From NCBI GenBank assembly GCA_036381595.1, contig DASVCN010000028.1:62001-126000 (forward strand): a stretch of DNA of 64,000 nt, in the 5' to 3' direction. Of this stretch, positions 15,293 to 23,410 are shown piece by piece. Position 1 is the first letter of the stretch, and the number at the start of each line of letters is the position of its first letter. The stretch is from Trueperaceae bacterium. GTDB lineage: Bacteria; Deinococcota; Deinococci; Deinococcales; Trueperaceae. The position numbers and the translations under genes were made by a program. The notes under the pieces are model-generated. The model did no database searches and was not told where the DNA came from. It saw only the letters and a program-made list of their open reading frames with translations.

Positions 15293-16450
15293 CTACTCCA
15301 GAGCGCCCTGCCCGGTCAGTTCGCGGCCCACGATCAGCGTGTGGATATCGAAGGTGCCCTCGTAGGTGTCGACCGTCTCCAGATTCAGCATGTGACGTAT
15401 CGAGTGGTACTCCAGAGTGATCCCGCTCCCGCCGAGGATCTCACGCGCTGCTCGGGCGCCCTGCAGCGCGCACCTCACGTTGTTGCGCTTAGCGAGGCTC
15501 ACCTGGCTGAAGCTCATCTGGCTGGCGTCCTTGAGCCTGCCCAGTCGCCAGGCGAGCAACATACCGGTGGTATGGCCGGTGGCCATCTCGACCAGCTTGT
15601 GCTGCACTAGCTGCCGGCTCGAGATCGGCCTTCCGAACGTTCGGCGCGATCCGGCGAAGTCGAGAGCCTCCTCGTAGACGGCTTCGAGGGCCCCCATCGC
15701 TCCCCAGGCGATGCCGTAGCGGGCCTGCGTGAGGCATCCGAGCGGGGCGCGGAGGCCGCTACCCCCAGGCAGCCGCAGACGCTCCGGAATCCGTACGCCG
15801 TCGAGCACCAGTTCGCTCGTCACCGAGGCCCGCAGGCTCATCTTGTGCTTAACGAGGTTGGCGCGGAAGCCGGGCGTGTCGCGGGGAACGATGAAGCCCT
15901 GCACCGTTCCCTCATCGTCCTTGGCCCAGACGACCGCTATGTCGGAGATGTTGCCGTTCGTGATCCACATCTTGGAACCATCGAGGATCCACTCGTCGCC
16001 GTCGCGTCGGGCCCGTGTCTTCATCGCACCGGGGTCGCTCCCACCGTCGGCCTCGGTGAGGCCGAAGCAGCCCACCATCCGCCCCGCGGCCAGCTCGGGC
16101 AGGTACTCGCGCTTCTGCTCCTCGGAGCCGTAGGCGAAAATCGGATACATCACGAGCGAACCCTGGACGCTGGCGAAACTGCGCAGGCCCGAGTCGGCGC
16201 GCTCCAGCTCGTACATGATGAGTCCGTAGCCGACGTTGCTCAGCCCAGCTCCACCGTACTCCTCGGGGAGGTTCGGGCCCAGGAAGCCGAGTTCTCCGAA
16301 CGAATTCGCGAGCTCGCGCGGGAAGGCACCCTCTTCCCACCAGGTGGCGATCTCGGGCATGACCTCGCTCTCGAGGTAGCGTCGCGCCACGCTTCTGACC
16401 TGGCGCTCGTCGGCATCGAGCAACCCGTTCACGTCGTATAGGTCAAGCAT
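15293..16450 (-). CDS. Glutaryl-CoA dehydrogenase-type acyl-CoA dehydrogenase
   Basis: FAD enzyme of 385 residues that oxidises an acyl-CoA; its closest recalled relatives are glutaryl-CoA dehydrogenases (glutaryl-CoA to crotonyl-CoA plus CO2). Evidence is the block RADSGLRSFASVQGSLVMYP, GCFGLTEADGGSDPGAM for flavin binding, KMWITNGNISDIAVVWAK, TQARYGIAWGAMGALE and the C-terminal LETVDTYEGTFDIHTLIVGR, whose Glu in YEGT is the catalytic base in this subgroup. The ATG is preceded by AGGAGAGG. No electron-transfer flavoprotein or other lysine-degradation genes are nearby. Substrate specificity is inferred from motifs. Confidence 0.88.
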   Translation of the reverse strand: MLDLYDVNGLLDADERQVRSVARRYLESEVMPEIATWWEEGAFPRELANSFGELGFLGPNLPEEYGGAGLSNVGYGLIMYELERADSGLRSFASVQGSLVMYPIFAYGSEEQKREYLPELAAGRMVGCFGLTEADGGSDPGAMKTRARRDGDEWILDGSKMWITNGNISDIAVVWAKDDEGTVQGFIVPRDTPGFRANLVKHKMSLRASVTSELVLDGVRIPERLRLPGGSGLRAPLGCLTQARYGIAWGAMGALEAVYEEALDFAGSRRTFGRPISSRQLVQHKLVEMATGHTTGMLLAWRLGRLKDASQMSFSQVSLAKRNNVRCALQGARAAREILGGSGITLEYHSIRHMLNLETVDTYEGTFDIHTLIVGRELTGQGALE

Positions 16451-16557
16451 TCTGGTCCTCTCCTAGCCGGCCCGGTTCCGGCTCGTCCGGGTCGGAGTCG
16501 TCTCAACCGCTCAAGCATGACACGCCCGCTCGGGGCAGAGAAACCTGCCGGGCGCTG

Positions 16558-16884
16558 CTACTCGCCGGTCGCCCCGGTGAGCCGGAGCCCGACTATGGCG
16601 ACCAGCAAGAGGAGCAGGAACACCATCCGGGGCACGGTAGCCGGCTCCTGGAACAGCACGATGCCCAGCACGGCTGCTCCCAGAGCACCGATGCCCACCC
16701 ACACTGCGTAGGCGGTTCCGATCGGCAGCTCCCTGACCGCTACCGCGAGGAGCCACATGCTTAGAGCCATCGTACCGATGGTGAGGACGCTGGCGAGGGG
16801 CCGGGTGAACCCCTCGGTGTACTTGAGGCCGATCGCCCAGGCCGTCTCTAGAAGCCCCGCGAAGATCAGGATGAACCACGACAC
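16558..16884 (-). CDS. gdx: SMR-family guanidinium exporter (Gdx/SugE)
   Basis: A 108-residue inner-membrane protein with four helices, a small multidrug resistance transporter that works as an antiparallel dimer in proton exchange. The conserved Glu13 sits in the first helix (FILIFAGLLETAWAIGLKYTEGF). GLKYTEGFTRP, PIGTAYAVWVGIGALGAA and LFQEP match the SugE subgroup, now known to export guanidinium, rather than the EmrE multidrug subgroup. A guanidine-III riboswitch directly upstream supports the guanidinium role. Start is GTG with GGAGGTGA four bases before it. Monocistronic. Confidence 0.93.
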   Translation of the reverse strand: MSWFILIFAGLLETAWAIGLKYTEGFTRPLASVLTIGTMALSMWLLAVAVRELPIGTAYAVWVGIGALGAAVLGIVLFQEPATVPRMVFLLLLLVAIVGLRLTGATGE

Positions 16885-16900
16885 TACTTCACCTCCGGCT

Positions 16901-16944
16901 CGCGTCGTCTTGTCGTGACCGGGTACGGCGCGTCTCGTCCGGGG
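16901..16944 (-). promoter_or_regulatory. Guanidine-III riboswitch
   Basis: Read on the minus strand, the 44 bases before the exporter's Shine-Dalgarno match the guanidine-III consensus: CCGGACGAG, then GCGCCGUACCCGGUCA and ACAAGACG. Two helices form: CCGG (16942-16939) with CCGG (16922-16919), and GCGCCGU (16931-16925) with ACGACGC (16908-16902), with one C-A mismatch (16928/16905). The aptamer ends four bases before GGAGGTGA, so guanidinium binding probably exposes the ribosome site. Class known to control guanidinium exporters and carboxylases. Identified from motif recall, not covariance search. Confidence 0.88.
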
Positions 16945-16967
16945 TTCAGCGGGTGCGAACCGGGAAC

Positions 16968-16996
16968 AGAGTAACCAGAGCAGCTGCTGCGGTCAG
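16968..16996 (-). promoter_or_regulatory. Promoter of the riboswitch-gdx transcript
   Basis: On the minus strand CTGACC (16996-16991) and TACTCT (16973-16968) are 17 bases apart; transcription would start about 17 bases upstream of the aptamer. The hexamers are moderate matches. Confidence 0.45.
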
Positions 16997-17057
16997 TTCG
17001 CAGCTGTGATGGTCCGGCGAAGCTCTCACCGCGGGCCGGATAGAGCGGGAACAGGAG

Positions 17058-17080
17058 CTCCCGGCCGCGCGGACCGGGAG
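17058..17080. repeat. Hairpin downstream of tRNA-Met
   Basis: CTCCCGG and CCGGGAG flank CCGCGCGGA, just 3' of the minus-strand tRNA. There is no T-run, so this may be a 3' processing or weak stop structure rather than an intrinsic terminator. Confidence 0.4.
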
Positions 17081-17093
17081 ATCGATCGAACCT

Positions 17094-17170
17094 TGGTAGC
17101 GATGGACGGGCTCGAACCGTCGACCTCACGATTATGAGTCGTGCGCTCTCACCAACTGAGCTACATCGCC
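17094..17170 (-). tRNA. tRNA-Met (CAU), probably elongator
   Basis: A 77-nt tRNA with encoded CCA. Acceptor arms GGCGATG and CATCGCT pair with one G-U at position 1-72; the anticodon loop is CTCATAA with CAT; T loop TTCGAGC; D arm AGCTCAGTTGG. The first-pair G-U means it is not the initiator, which has a mismatch there of a different kind and GGG/CCC anticodon pairs. A CAU tRNA can also be Ile2 after lysidine modification; that cannot be excluded from sequence. Confidence 0.92.
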
Positions 17171-17244
17171 AGGAGAGTGCGGAGGTGTCCCCTCGCAAGC
17201 CTCAACAATATACCGGTTGGCCCAGCCTGCTACAAGCACGGCTA

Positions 17245-17715
17245 CTACTCGGACCGCTTGCTGCTCCCCTGCGGTGGAGGGGTGTTCACCGCCAACCAGT
17301 AGAACCCGAGGTTGTTGATCGCCTCCTGGAACGCCTCCGACTCGACCGGCTTGCGTATGTACGAATTGGCGCCGCTCTCGTACGCTGCCCGCATGTCGAC
17401 CTCCTGGCCCGAGGTGGTCAGCATTATCACGGGGATCGAGCTGGTCCTCTCGTCGGACTTCATCCGGCGGAGGACTTCGATGCCGTTCATCCGTGGAAGG
17501 TTCACGTCCAGGAGTACCAGCTGAGGCATGTCGTCGGGCGAACGGGAGGCGTGGCGGCCCTCGCAACGCATGAACTCGATCGCTTCGACCCCGTCTCTGA
17601 CAGCTTCGACCCTGTTCAGGAGGTTGAGGCTCCTGAGGGCACGAACGGTGAGAAGCACGTCGTCTTCGTTGTCTTCGACCAGCAGGATGAGGGGCGCCTT
17701 TTCTCTGATCACCAT
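17245..17715 (-). CDS. Orphan single-domain response regulator (Rcp1-like)
   Basis: A 156-residue CheY-like receiver with no output domain. Phospho-acceptor Asp70 is in LVLLDVNLPRMNGIEVLR; acidic LVEDNEDD precedes it at residues 12-18; Thr100 and Lys122 (YIRKPVESEAFQEAI) complete the active site. The C-terminal NLGFYWLAVNTPPP tail is typical of Rcp1-type regulators that pair with phytochrome-like histidine kinases. No kinase is adjacent; the nearest one in the window starts at 25735 on the other strand. The true start is ATG 17715, with GGAG and GAGG upstream; an open frame to 18063 runs into the next gene's antisense and is not coding. Confidence 0.92.
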   Translation of the reverse strand: MVIREKAPLILLVEDNEDDVLLTVRALRSLNLLNRVEAVRDGVEAIEFMRCEGRHASRSPDDMPQLVLLDVNLPRMNGIEVLRRMKSDERTSSIPVIMLTTSGQEVDMRAAYESGANSYIRKPVESEAFQEAINNLGFYWLAVNTPPPQGSSKRSE

Positions 17716-17786
17716 TCGCCTCAGCTCCGGATCCGGTCGGTGCGATGAAGTCGGGATGAAAGTCCAACCGGTAGGACGTGAGCTAG

Positions 17787-17795
17787 ATAGTATCA
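17787..17795 (-). promoter_or_regulatory. Extended -10 promoter of the response regulator gene
   Basis: Minus strand TGATACTAT, an extended -10 (TGN plus TACTAT), about 72 bases before the ATG. No good -35 is present, as expected for extended -10 promoters. Confidence 0.5.
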
Positions 17796-17854
17796 CAGTC
17801 ATTGTCCCCCGGTTAGCCGCGTACCTAGGCAGCAGGTACGCGCTTCGCAGGAGC

Positions 17855-17892
17855 GAGAAAAGGGAGAGGGCCGGAGCGAACCCCGGCCCTCT
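17855..17892 (-). terminator. Intrinsic terminator of the fasciclin gene
   Basis: On the minus strand AGAGGGCCGG (from 17892) pairs perfectly with CCGGCCCTCT (to 17865), followed by CCCTTTTCTC. It sits 43 bases after the stop. Confidence 0.75.
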
Positions 17893-17935
17893 CGACTTGC
17901 CGACCCGCTTTCGTCCGGGTCGAACGCGACTTTCG

Positions 17936-19141
17936 TCAGTTGGCGTCGTCACCCATGCCGGCGTCGTCGCCTGCTGCGTCATCACCCGCTGCATCGTCGC
18001 CTGCTGCGTCGTCATCCGCGGCGTCGTCGCCAACGCCGACATCATCGGCCCCGGCGTCTTCACCCATGCCGGCGTCGTCGCCGTCAGGAGTCTGAGGCGT
18101 CACCGGCTCGGCGGGATCTTCGCCGGGAGTAACCGGCTCCTCAGCGGGCGCGGCCGGCTCTTCGCCGGGCGCGGCGGAGTCCTGGCCAGGAACGGCGGGC
18201 TCGGCTGGTTCCTCTTCAGCGCCAGGCTGGGCGGCGCCGCCGCCTTCGACGCCCTGGAGGCCCGAAGGCACCAGGACGGTGTCGATGCCGTAGATCACGC
18301 CACTCGCGGTCTGGATCGCCTCTTGGGTGACCGTGGCTTCGCCGATGCTGAGGCCAACCGCGCCACCAGCACCGGGCTGGCCCATCGGGGCCTGTTCGGC
18401 CTGAGCAGGATCGACATCACCGGGCTGTTCTTCGGCCTGTTCCGGAGCGGCGGCTTCGTCCTGCTCGCCTTCTTCCGCGGCGCCACCGCCAGCAACCTCA
18501 CCCTCCGGCTGCTGAGCACCGGCTACCGGCTGACCGGTCGACGGCGTGACCGCGAGCTCGTTGCCGAGTAGCGTCACGACACCGGACAGGGTGGTCAGCT
18601 GATCGGCCGAAACCATACCGGAAACGATGTGGTTACGCACCAGAGTGGTAAGAGCCTCCTGATCCAGGCTGGCCAGGTCGATCTGGGCCTGCTCGAAGGC
18701 CTGGTTGGTGGGCGCCAGGACGGTGAAAGGTCCCTCCTGTTCAAGCGTCATGTCGAGGCCCGCCTGCTCGAGAGCATCGGCGAACGTGCTGAAGTCGGGG
18801 TTCGACCGCAGCGCCTCGAGGATCGACTGATCGGCCGCCATATCGGCCTGACCGCCACCGGCTACGCCTTCTTCACCGGCGGGCTGGTCCATCGGCTGGT
18901 CTGCCGGTTGATCCGCCGGCTGGTCCACGGGCTCGTCGGCCGGCTGATCCATCGGCTGATCGGCTGGCTGATCAGCGGGCTGGTCCATCGGCTGGTCGGC
19001 AGCGCCGTCATCCCCGCCGGCAGGCGTCTCCTGAGCCGGTTGATCCTGAACCGCGCCTCCGGCGTCCTGGTCAGCCTGACCGAACGCCAATCCGAGCGCC
19101 AGGAACAGACTCAAGAACAGTGTGAAAAGACTTCCCTTCAT
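17936..19141 (-). CDS. Secreted fasciclin (FAS1) domain protein with low-complexity insertion and tails
   Basis: A 401-residue exported protein: signal peptide MKGSLFTLFLSLFLALGLAFG, a DQPA/DQPM repeat region (49-88), then a FAS1 adhesion domain beginning SILEALRSNPDFSTFADALE near residue 106 with H1 (FTVLAPTNQAFE) and H2 (GVIYGIDTVLVP at 281-292) boxes. Between them, at about 202-261, lies a Gly/Glu/Gln/Ala low-complexity insertion, so the domain is split. The C-terminal 100 residues are acidic repeats (GDDAA units). FAS1 proteins mediate cell adhesion or matrix binding. Start ATG follows GGGGG; no sorting signal or membrane anchor is seen. The terminator and separate upstream region mark a one-gene transcript. 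Confidence 0.9.
   Translation of the reverse strand: MKGSLFTLFLSLFLALGLAFGQADQDAGGAVQDQPAQETPAGGDDGAADQPMDQPADQPADQPMDQPADEPVDQPADQPADQPMDQPAGEEGVAGGGQADMAADQSILEALRSNPDFSTFADALEQAGLDMTLEQEGPFTVLAPTNQAFEQAQIDLASLDQEALTTLVRNHIVSGMVSADQLTTLSGVVTLLGNELAVTPSTGQPVAGAQQPEGEVAGGGAAEEGEQDEAAAPEQAEEQPGDVDPAQAEQAPMGQPGAGGAVGLSIGEATVTQEAIQTASGVIYGIDTVLVPSGLQGVEGGGAAQPGAEEEPAEPAVPGQDSAAPGEEPAAPAEEPVTPGEDPAEPVTPQTPDGDDAGMGEDAGADDVGVGDDAADDDAAGDDAAGDDAAGDDAGMGDDAN
17954..18031 (-). repeat. Tandem repeat coding for acidic GDDAA units
   Basis: Fifteen-base units encoding GDDAA (with DDDAA variants) repeat at the C-terminus of the fasciclin protein; slippage-prone and likely variable between strains. Confidence 0.7.
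18878..18997 (-). repeat. Twelve-base tandem repeats coding for DQPA/DQPM
   Basis: Ten units of 12 bases encode DQPA, DQPM, DEPV and variants between the signal peptide and FAS1 domain. Third-position changes between copies show that the array is not recent. Confidence 0.75.
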
Positions 19142-19374
19142 GTTTCCCCCCTTAGGATCTATGAGCGTGCCGGAACGACGTCGGAGCGTAGAACGCCCTG
19201 TTCGCCCGTACACACGTGGAAAGTATCCAACCCGCCGAAGCCGCTGAATATACGCTAAGACATAGTCATAAGGGGATCGAAAGCACGTTTCGGCCTACCG
19301 GCGGCACACCGCCTCTGCCGCCGCGAGGCCCCTCGAAGTGGGTTCTTCGACGTCACCGGCGCTAGCCCTCCTGC

Positions 19375-19380
19375 TACAGT
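19375..19380 (+). promoter_or_regulatory. -10 box of leaderless mglB promoter
   Basis: TACAGT is followed by exactly seven bases and the mglB ATG; no Shine-Dalgarno is present. Confidence 0.45.
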
Positions 19381-19387
19381 CCTTGCC

Positions 19388-19888
19388 ATGCTCGAGCCGT
19401 CCCTCGAACTCTACGGCGAGACCTTCGAGAAGGTCGATGCTCTGCTCAAGGAGCTGCTGGCCAAGAGCCACGCCCGCTATGCCATGATCATCGACCTGAA
19501 GGGGTTCGTGCTGATGCATTCGCGAGCCGTTTGGGCTCCCAAGCCTCCTTCCCTCGACTCTTTCGCTACCCTTATCGCCTCCAACTACTCGGCCAACACA
19601 GCCATCGCCAAGTTGTTCGGGGAGACGGGCTTCCAGGAGATGGTCCAGCAGGGGGCCGAGGTAGGGACCTACCTCGAGGAGTTGGGCGAAGAGGCGTTGC
19701 TGGTCACCGTCTTCGACAGCAGCGCAGCGCTGGGCCGGGTGAAGCTGTTCACCAAGAACGCCGCACAGGCGATCAAGGTGTTGCTCGAGACCAGTCAGGG
19801 CGAAGCTCCCGATGTCACCTTCGACCAGGAGTGGAGCGAGAGCACCGGTGCTCTCCTCGATACCCTCTTCGGGAACGAGAAATCATGA
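19388..19888 (+). CDS. mglB: MglB, roadblock/LC7 GTPase-activating partner of MglA
   Basis: A 166-residue cytosolic protein with the roadblock/LC7 fold: [41 protein letters not shown], then [28 protein letters not shown]. In bacteria with MglA this protein acts as its GAP and polarity determinant; the pair is well characterised structurally from Thermus. The stop overlaps the mglA start (ATGA). It stands at the head of a two-gene transcript and shows a leaderless start. Role in a non-gliding species is probably cell polarity or pilus regulation. Confidence 0.92.
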   Translation: MLEPSLELYGETFEKVDALLKELLAKSHARYAMIIDLKGFVLMHSRAVWAPKPPSLDSFATLIASNYSANTAIAKLFGETGFQEMVQQGAEVGTYLEELGEEALLVTVFDSSAALGRVKLFTKNAAQAIKVLLETSQGEAPDVTFDQEWSESTGALLDTLFGNEKS

Positions 19889-20475
19889 GCACCATCAACT
19901 TCTCTGCCCGCGAGATCAACTTCAAGATCGTCTACTACGGCCCCGGACTCTCGGGGAAGACGACCAACCTCAAGCAGATCTATTCCAACGTCCCTGGCGA
20001 ATCGAAGGGTGAGATGGTGAGCCTGGCGACCGAGGATGAGCGGACTCTGTTCTTCGACTTCCTGCCTCTCGACCTTGGAAGCGTGAACGGCTTCAAGACG
20101 CGCTTCCACCTCTATACCGTCCCCGGTCAGGTCTTCTACAACTCGAGCCGCAAGCTCATCCTCCGGGGTGTGGACGGTGTGGTGTTCATCGCCGATTCGG
20201 CCCCGAACCGGTTGCGGGCCAACGCCGAGAGCCTCAGGAGCCTGCGAGAGAACCTCCAGGAGTACAACCTCTCCCTGGACGACGTCCCGCTCACCATCCA
20301 GATCAACAAGCGCGACATGCCGGACGCTCTGCCGGTCGAGATGATCCGTCAGGTGCTCGATCCACAGCAGAAGTACCCGGTGTTCGAAGCCGTCGCACAG
20401 GAGTTCCAGGGAGTGTTCGAACCCCTCCGTGCGGTGAGCAAGCTCGTGCTGGAGAAACTCGCGCAGAAGGCCTGA
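19885..20475 (+). CDS. mglA: MglA, Ras-like polarity GTPase
   Basis: A 196-residue small GTPase. The P-loop is [17 protein letters not shown] (residues 17-33), the switch region [16 protein letters not shown], the PM3-like region [13 protein letters not shown] replaces the Ras DxxG form as is normal in MglA, and INKRDM is the NKxD motif. Membrane or pole localisation is controlled by the MglB neighbour. Translation is coupled to mglB. An intrinsic terminator follows. Other Deinococcota keep the same pair. Confidence 0.96.
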   Translation: MSTINFSAREINFKIVYYGPGLSGKTTNLKQIYSNVPGESKGEMVSLATEDERTLFFDFLPLDLGSVNGFKTRFHLYTVPGQVFYNSSRKLILRGVDGVVFIADSAPNRLRANAESLRSLRENLQEYNLSLDDVPLTIQINKRDMPDALPVEMIRQVLDPQQKYPVFEAVAQEFQGVFEPLRAVSKLVLEKLAQKA

Positions 20476-20495
20476 GGCTTCCTCGGTCGAGTCCG

Positions 20496-20523
20496 GGCCG
20501 GCGTTCTCGCGCCGGCCTTTCCG
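20496..20523 (+). terminator. Intrinsic terminator after mglA
   Basis: GGCCGGCG and CGCCGGCC form an 8-bp stem around TTCTCG, followed by TTTCC. It closes the mglBA transcript just before the gcv promoter. Confidence 0.65.
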
Positions 20524-20551
20524 GTTGTTCACCATCGCTCTAACCGCCAAG

Positions 20552-20579
20552 TTCGGGACCCGCGAGGGCGTGATATCGT
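20552..20579 (+). promoter_or_regulatory. Leaderless promoter of the gcv operon
   Basis: TTCGGG (20552-20557) and TATCGT (20574-20579) are 16 bases apart, and the -10 ends seven bases before the gcvT ATG. There is no room for a glycine riboswitch. Confidence 0.4.
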
Positions 20580-20586
20580 CGGCCGG

Positions 20587-21645
20587 ATGAAACGCACCCC
20601 CCTCCATGACGCGCACGTGGAACTGGGCGCTCGGCTGGTCGAGTTCTCGGGATGGGAGATGCCGCTGCAGTACCCCACCGGGATCAACGAAGAGCACCTC
20701 GCGGTGAGACACGGGGTCGGCCTGTTCGACGTGAGCCACATGGGCGAGGTCGTTGTCTCCGGCCCCGGCGCGGTCGAGTTCCTCCGTTACGTCGCCCTCA
20801 ACGATGCAGCCAAGCTGAGGGTAGGCAGGGCTCATTACTCGATGCTGGCCAACGACCGCGGCGGGTTGATCGACGACGTTTACCTCTATCGGATCGGCGA
20901 CGAGGAGTACCTCCTGGTCTGCAACGCCGGCAGCCGCGAAGATGTGGTGTCGCACCTGCGGCGACTGGCGACCGGCTACGACTGCACGGTGATAGATCGA
21001 TCAGACGAGTGGGCGCTCCTTGCGCTCCAGGGCCCAGGCTCGGCGGTTCTCCTCGAGCGCCTGGCGAAGACCGACCTCACCGAACTGCGCAAGAACGGCC
21101 TTCGCGAGCTGGAGCTGTTCGGCGCGACGGTGCGCATCGCTCGCACCGGCTACACGGGTGAAGACGGCTTCGAGATCTTCGTGCCGGCCGCTTCGGCAGA
21201 AGAGGTCTGGCGTGGCCTGGTGCGAGCGGGCGCGACGCCCTGCGGACTGGGCGCACGCGACACTTTGCGACTCGAGGCCGGCTACGCGCTCTTCGGCTCC
21301 GACCTCAGCGCGACGACGAACCCTCTCTGCACTCCCTTCAAGTGGGTCGTCAAGGACAAGGAGTTCTTCGGTCGCGAGAAGATCTGGGGGGCGTCCTGTC
21401 CGCGGGTTCTGGTGGGCCTGAAGCTTAATCAGCGCGGGGTGGCGCGTCATGGCTATCGCCTCTTCCAGGGCCAGCAGCAGATCGGCGAGATCAGTTCGGG
21501 GACCATCTCTCCCGTGACCCGCGAGGGCATCGCGATGGGATGGATCGACCGACGCTTCGCGACCCCGGGACAGGCGGTAAGCGTCGAGATCAGGGGGCAG
21601 AAGGTCCCGGCTACGATAGTGGAGATGCCCTTCATCGAAGGCTGA
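20587..21645 (+). CDS. gcvT: Glycine cleavage system T protein (aminomethyltransferase)
   Basis: Cytosolic enzyme that transfers the aminomethyl carbon from lipoyl-GcvH to tetrahydrofolate, releasing ammonia. The 352-residue chain has RTPLHDAHVELGARLVEFSG at the N-terminus, YPTGINEEHLAVRHGVGLFD, VSHMGEV, then ARTGYTGEDGFEIFV, LGARDTLRLEAGYALFGSDL and IGEISSGTISPV near the end. All are GcvT family motifs. First gene of gcvT-H-PA-PB, with its own leaderless-type promoter. No gcvR or riboswitch is visible. Confidence 0.97.
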   Translation: MKRTPLHDAHVELGARLVEFSGWEMPLQYPTGINEEHLAVRHGVGLFDVSHMGEVVVSGPGAVEFLRYVALNDAAKLRVGRAHYSMLANDRGGLIDDVYLYRIGDEEYLLVCNAGSREDVVSHLRRLATGYDCTVIDRSDEWALLALQGPGSAVLLERLAKTDLTELRKNGLRELELFGATVRIARTGYTGEDGFEIFVPAASAEEVWRGLVRAGATPCGLGARDTLRLEAGYALFGSDLSATTNPLCTPFKWVVKDKEFFGREKIWGASCPRVLVGLKLNQRGVARHGYRLFQGQQQIGEISSGTISPVTREGIAMGWIDRRFATPGQAVSVEIRGQKVPATIVEMPFIEG

Positions 21646-21698
21646 AGTGACGGGCCGCGGCGAGTCGCGGCAGTAGGCGCCGGCAGCGAGGAGTGAAC

Positions 21699-22082
21699 AT
21701 GAACATCCCGGACGACCGCAGGTACAACAAGACGCACGAGTGGGCCCAGGAGGCCGATGGCATGGTCACGGTCGGGATTTCCGACTTCGCGCAGGACCAG
21801 TTGGGAGACGTCGTCTTCGTCGAACTGCCCAACGTGGGCCAGGCCGTCAAGGCCGGCGAGGCGGTGGCGGTGGTCGAGTCGGTGAAGACGGCCAGCGACA
21901 TCTACGCCCCGGTGGACGGGGAAGTCGCCGAGGTCAACGAGCTCCTCGAGAGCAAGCCGGAGCTGATCAACGAGTCGCCCTATGCCGAGGGGTGGATGTT
22001 CAGGATCTCGGCGGCGAGTGCCGATATGTCGGGTCTGCTGGACGCCGACTCCTACCGGGCCGTCGCAGAGGAGGATTCTTGA
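21699..22082 (+). CDS. gcvH: Glycine cleavage system H protein (lipoyl carrier)
   Basis: A 127-residue carrier that shuttles the aminomethyl group. Lipoylation lysine is Lys63 in [21 protein letters not shown] and [19 protein letters not shown] are typical GcvH sequences. I chose ATG 21699 because GGAG lies five bases before it; a GTG two codons upstream at 21693 overlaps that Shine-Dalgarno. Its stop overlaps the gcvPA start, suggesting coupling. Confidence 0.97.
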   Translation: MNIPDDRRYNKTHEWAQEADGMVTVGISDFAQDQLGDVVFVELPNVGQAVKAGEAVAVVESVKTASDIYAPVDGEVAEVNELLESKPELINESPYAEGWMFRISAASADMSGLLDADSYRAVAEEDS

Positions 22083-23410
22083 AGTACACGCCTCAGACGG
22101 TGGAGGACGTCGCAAGCGCGTTGAGGGCTATCGGCGCTTCCTCCGTGAACGAACTCTTCTCGCAGATCCCCGAGGAACTGCTCGACCCTGAGATCGAACT
22201 TGCCGAGGGGCTCGACGAAGTAGCGCTCCTGGACAGGGTCCGGGAGCTGGCCTCCCGGAACGCCTCGCCCTCCACCCTGCTTGGAGGGGGTCTCAAGAAG
22301 CACTTCATCCCCTCCGTCGCCAAGCACTTGGCGTTCCAGAGCGAGTTCGTCACTGCCTACACCCCCTATCAGCCGGAGGTCTCGCAAGGGATCCTGCAGG
22401 CGACCTTCGAGTACCAGACGATGATGAGCGAACTGACCGGGCTGCCGGTGAGCAACGCCAGCATGTACGACGGCGCCAGCGCGGTAGCCGAGGCCGCTCT
22501 GCTGGCCGTACGCCAAACCGGACGTGAACGGGTGATCGTGACACGCGGCGTCCACCCCGAGACGCGGGAGGTGCTCTCCACCTACCTGGGCGCACTCGAC
22601 ATAGAGCTGAGCACCCTGGACCTGGACGAAAGGTTGACCAGTCGGGTCGAGGCTGTTGCTGATGACGTGGCCGCGGTCATCGCCCAACAACCGAACTTCC
22701 TGGGCTACCTGGAGCAGATGGACGGGCTGGCGTCGCGCGCTCACGCTTCGGGCGCCCTGTTCATCGCCGTAGCCGACCCGTTCAGTCTGGCACTGCTGAA
22801 GCCCCCTGGCGAATACGGTGCGGACGTAGCGGTGGGCGACGGTCAGACGATCGGCAATCCGCTCAACTTCGGCGGTCCCCACTTCGGCTACATGGTCGTC
22901 AGCGACTCCCTAATTCGACAGCTGCCGGGCAGGATCGTCGGTCAGACGACCGATGCCGATGGTCGCAGGGCCTTCGTGCTCACACTGCAGGCCCGCGAGC
23001 AACACATACGCCGGGCCCGCGCCAAGAGCAACATCTGCTCCAACCATCAACTGACGGCCCTGCTCGCCACCATCAACCTGGCCGCGCTGGGACCCCAGGG
23101 GCTGAAGCAGGCGGCGACGGCTGCGGTAGCTGCCGCTCACACCCTGGCGGATGAGCTGGAAGCGGCCGGATACCGCGTTCGACGCGACGCCCGCTTCTTC
23201 GACGAGTTCGTCGTGGAGCTGCCCGCGCCCGCCAGATCGACCGTGGAGCGCCTGGCTGCCTCCGGTGTCCAGGCCGGTTTGACCGTGCCGGCGGAATACC
23301 GCTTGGGCGAGGCGCTGCTCGTCGGTGCGACCGAGTTGACGACGGATGGGGAGCGACGCGAGTTCGTGAGCGCGCTCGGGCGGGTGGCGCCGGTCGGTGT
23401 CGCCAGGTGA
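22079..23410 (+). CDS. gcvPA: Glycine decarboxylase subunit 1 (P protein N-terminal half)
   Basis: One of the two chains of split glycine dehydrogenase, 443 residues. It starts at TTG 22079 overlapping the gcvH stop, with GAGGAGG eight bases upstream. Family landmarks: [17 protein letters not shown] at the N-terminus, [49 protein letters not shown] and [21 protein letters not shown]. Works with gcvPB as a heterotetramer; the pyridoxal lysine is in the other subunit. Its stop overlaps gcvPB by four bases. Confidence 0.96.
   Translation: MKYTPQTVEDVASALRAIGASSVNELFSQIPEELLDPEIELAEGLDEVALLDRVRELASRNASPSTLLGGGLKKHFIPSVAKHLAFQSEFVTAYTPYQPEVSQGILQATFEYQTMMSELTGLPVSNASMYDGASAVAEAALLAVRQTGRERVIVTRGVHPETREVLSTYLGALDIELSTLDLDERLTSRVEAVADDVAAVIAQQPNFLGYLEQMDGLASRAHASGALFIAVADPFSLALLKPPGEYGADVAVGDGQTIGNPLNFGGPHFGYMVVSDSLIRQLPGRIVGQTTDADGRRAFVLTLQAREQHIRRARAKSNICSNHQLTALLATINLAALGPQGLKQAATAAVAAAHTLADELEAAGYRVRRDARFFDEFVVELPAPARSTVERLAASGVQAGLTVPAEYRLGEALLVGATELTTDGERREFVSALGRVAPVGVAR

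Noticed and set aside
17716-18063. Longer N-terminus of the response regulator
   Set aside because: It runs antisense to the fasciclin gene's C-terminal repeats and lacks receiver-domain homology; ATG 17715 with Shine-Dalgarno fits the family.
20476-20586. Glycine riboswitch upstream of gcvT
   Set aside because: The gap is taken up by the mglA terminator and a promoter that ends seven bases before the ATG, leaving no room for an aptamer.
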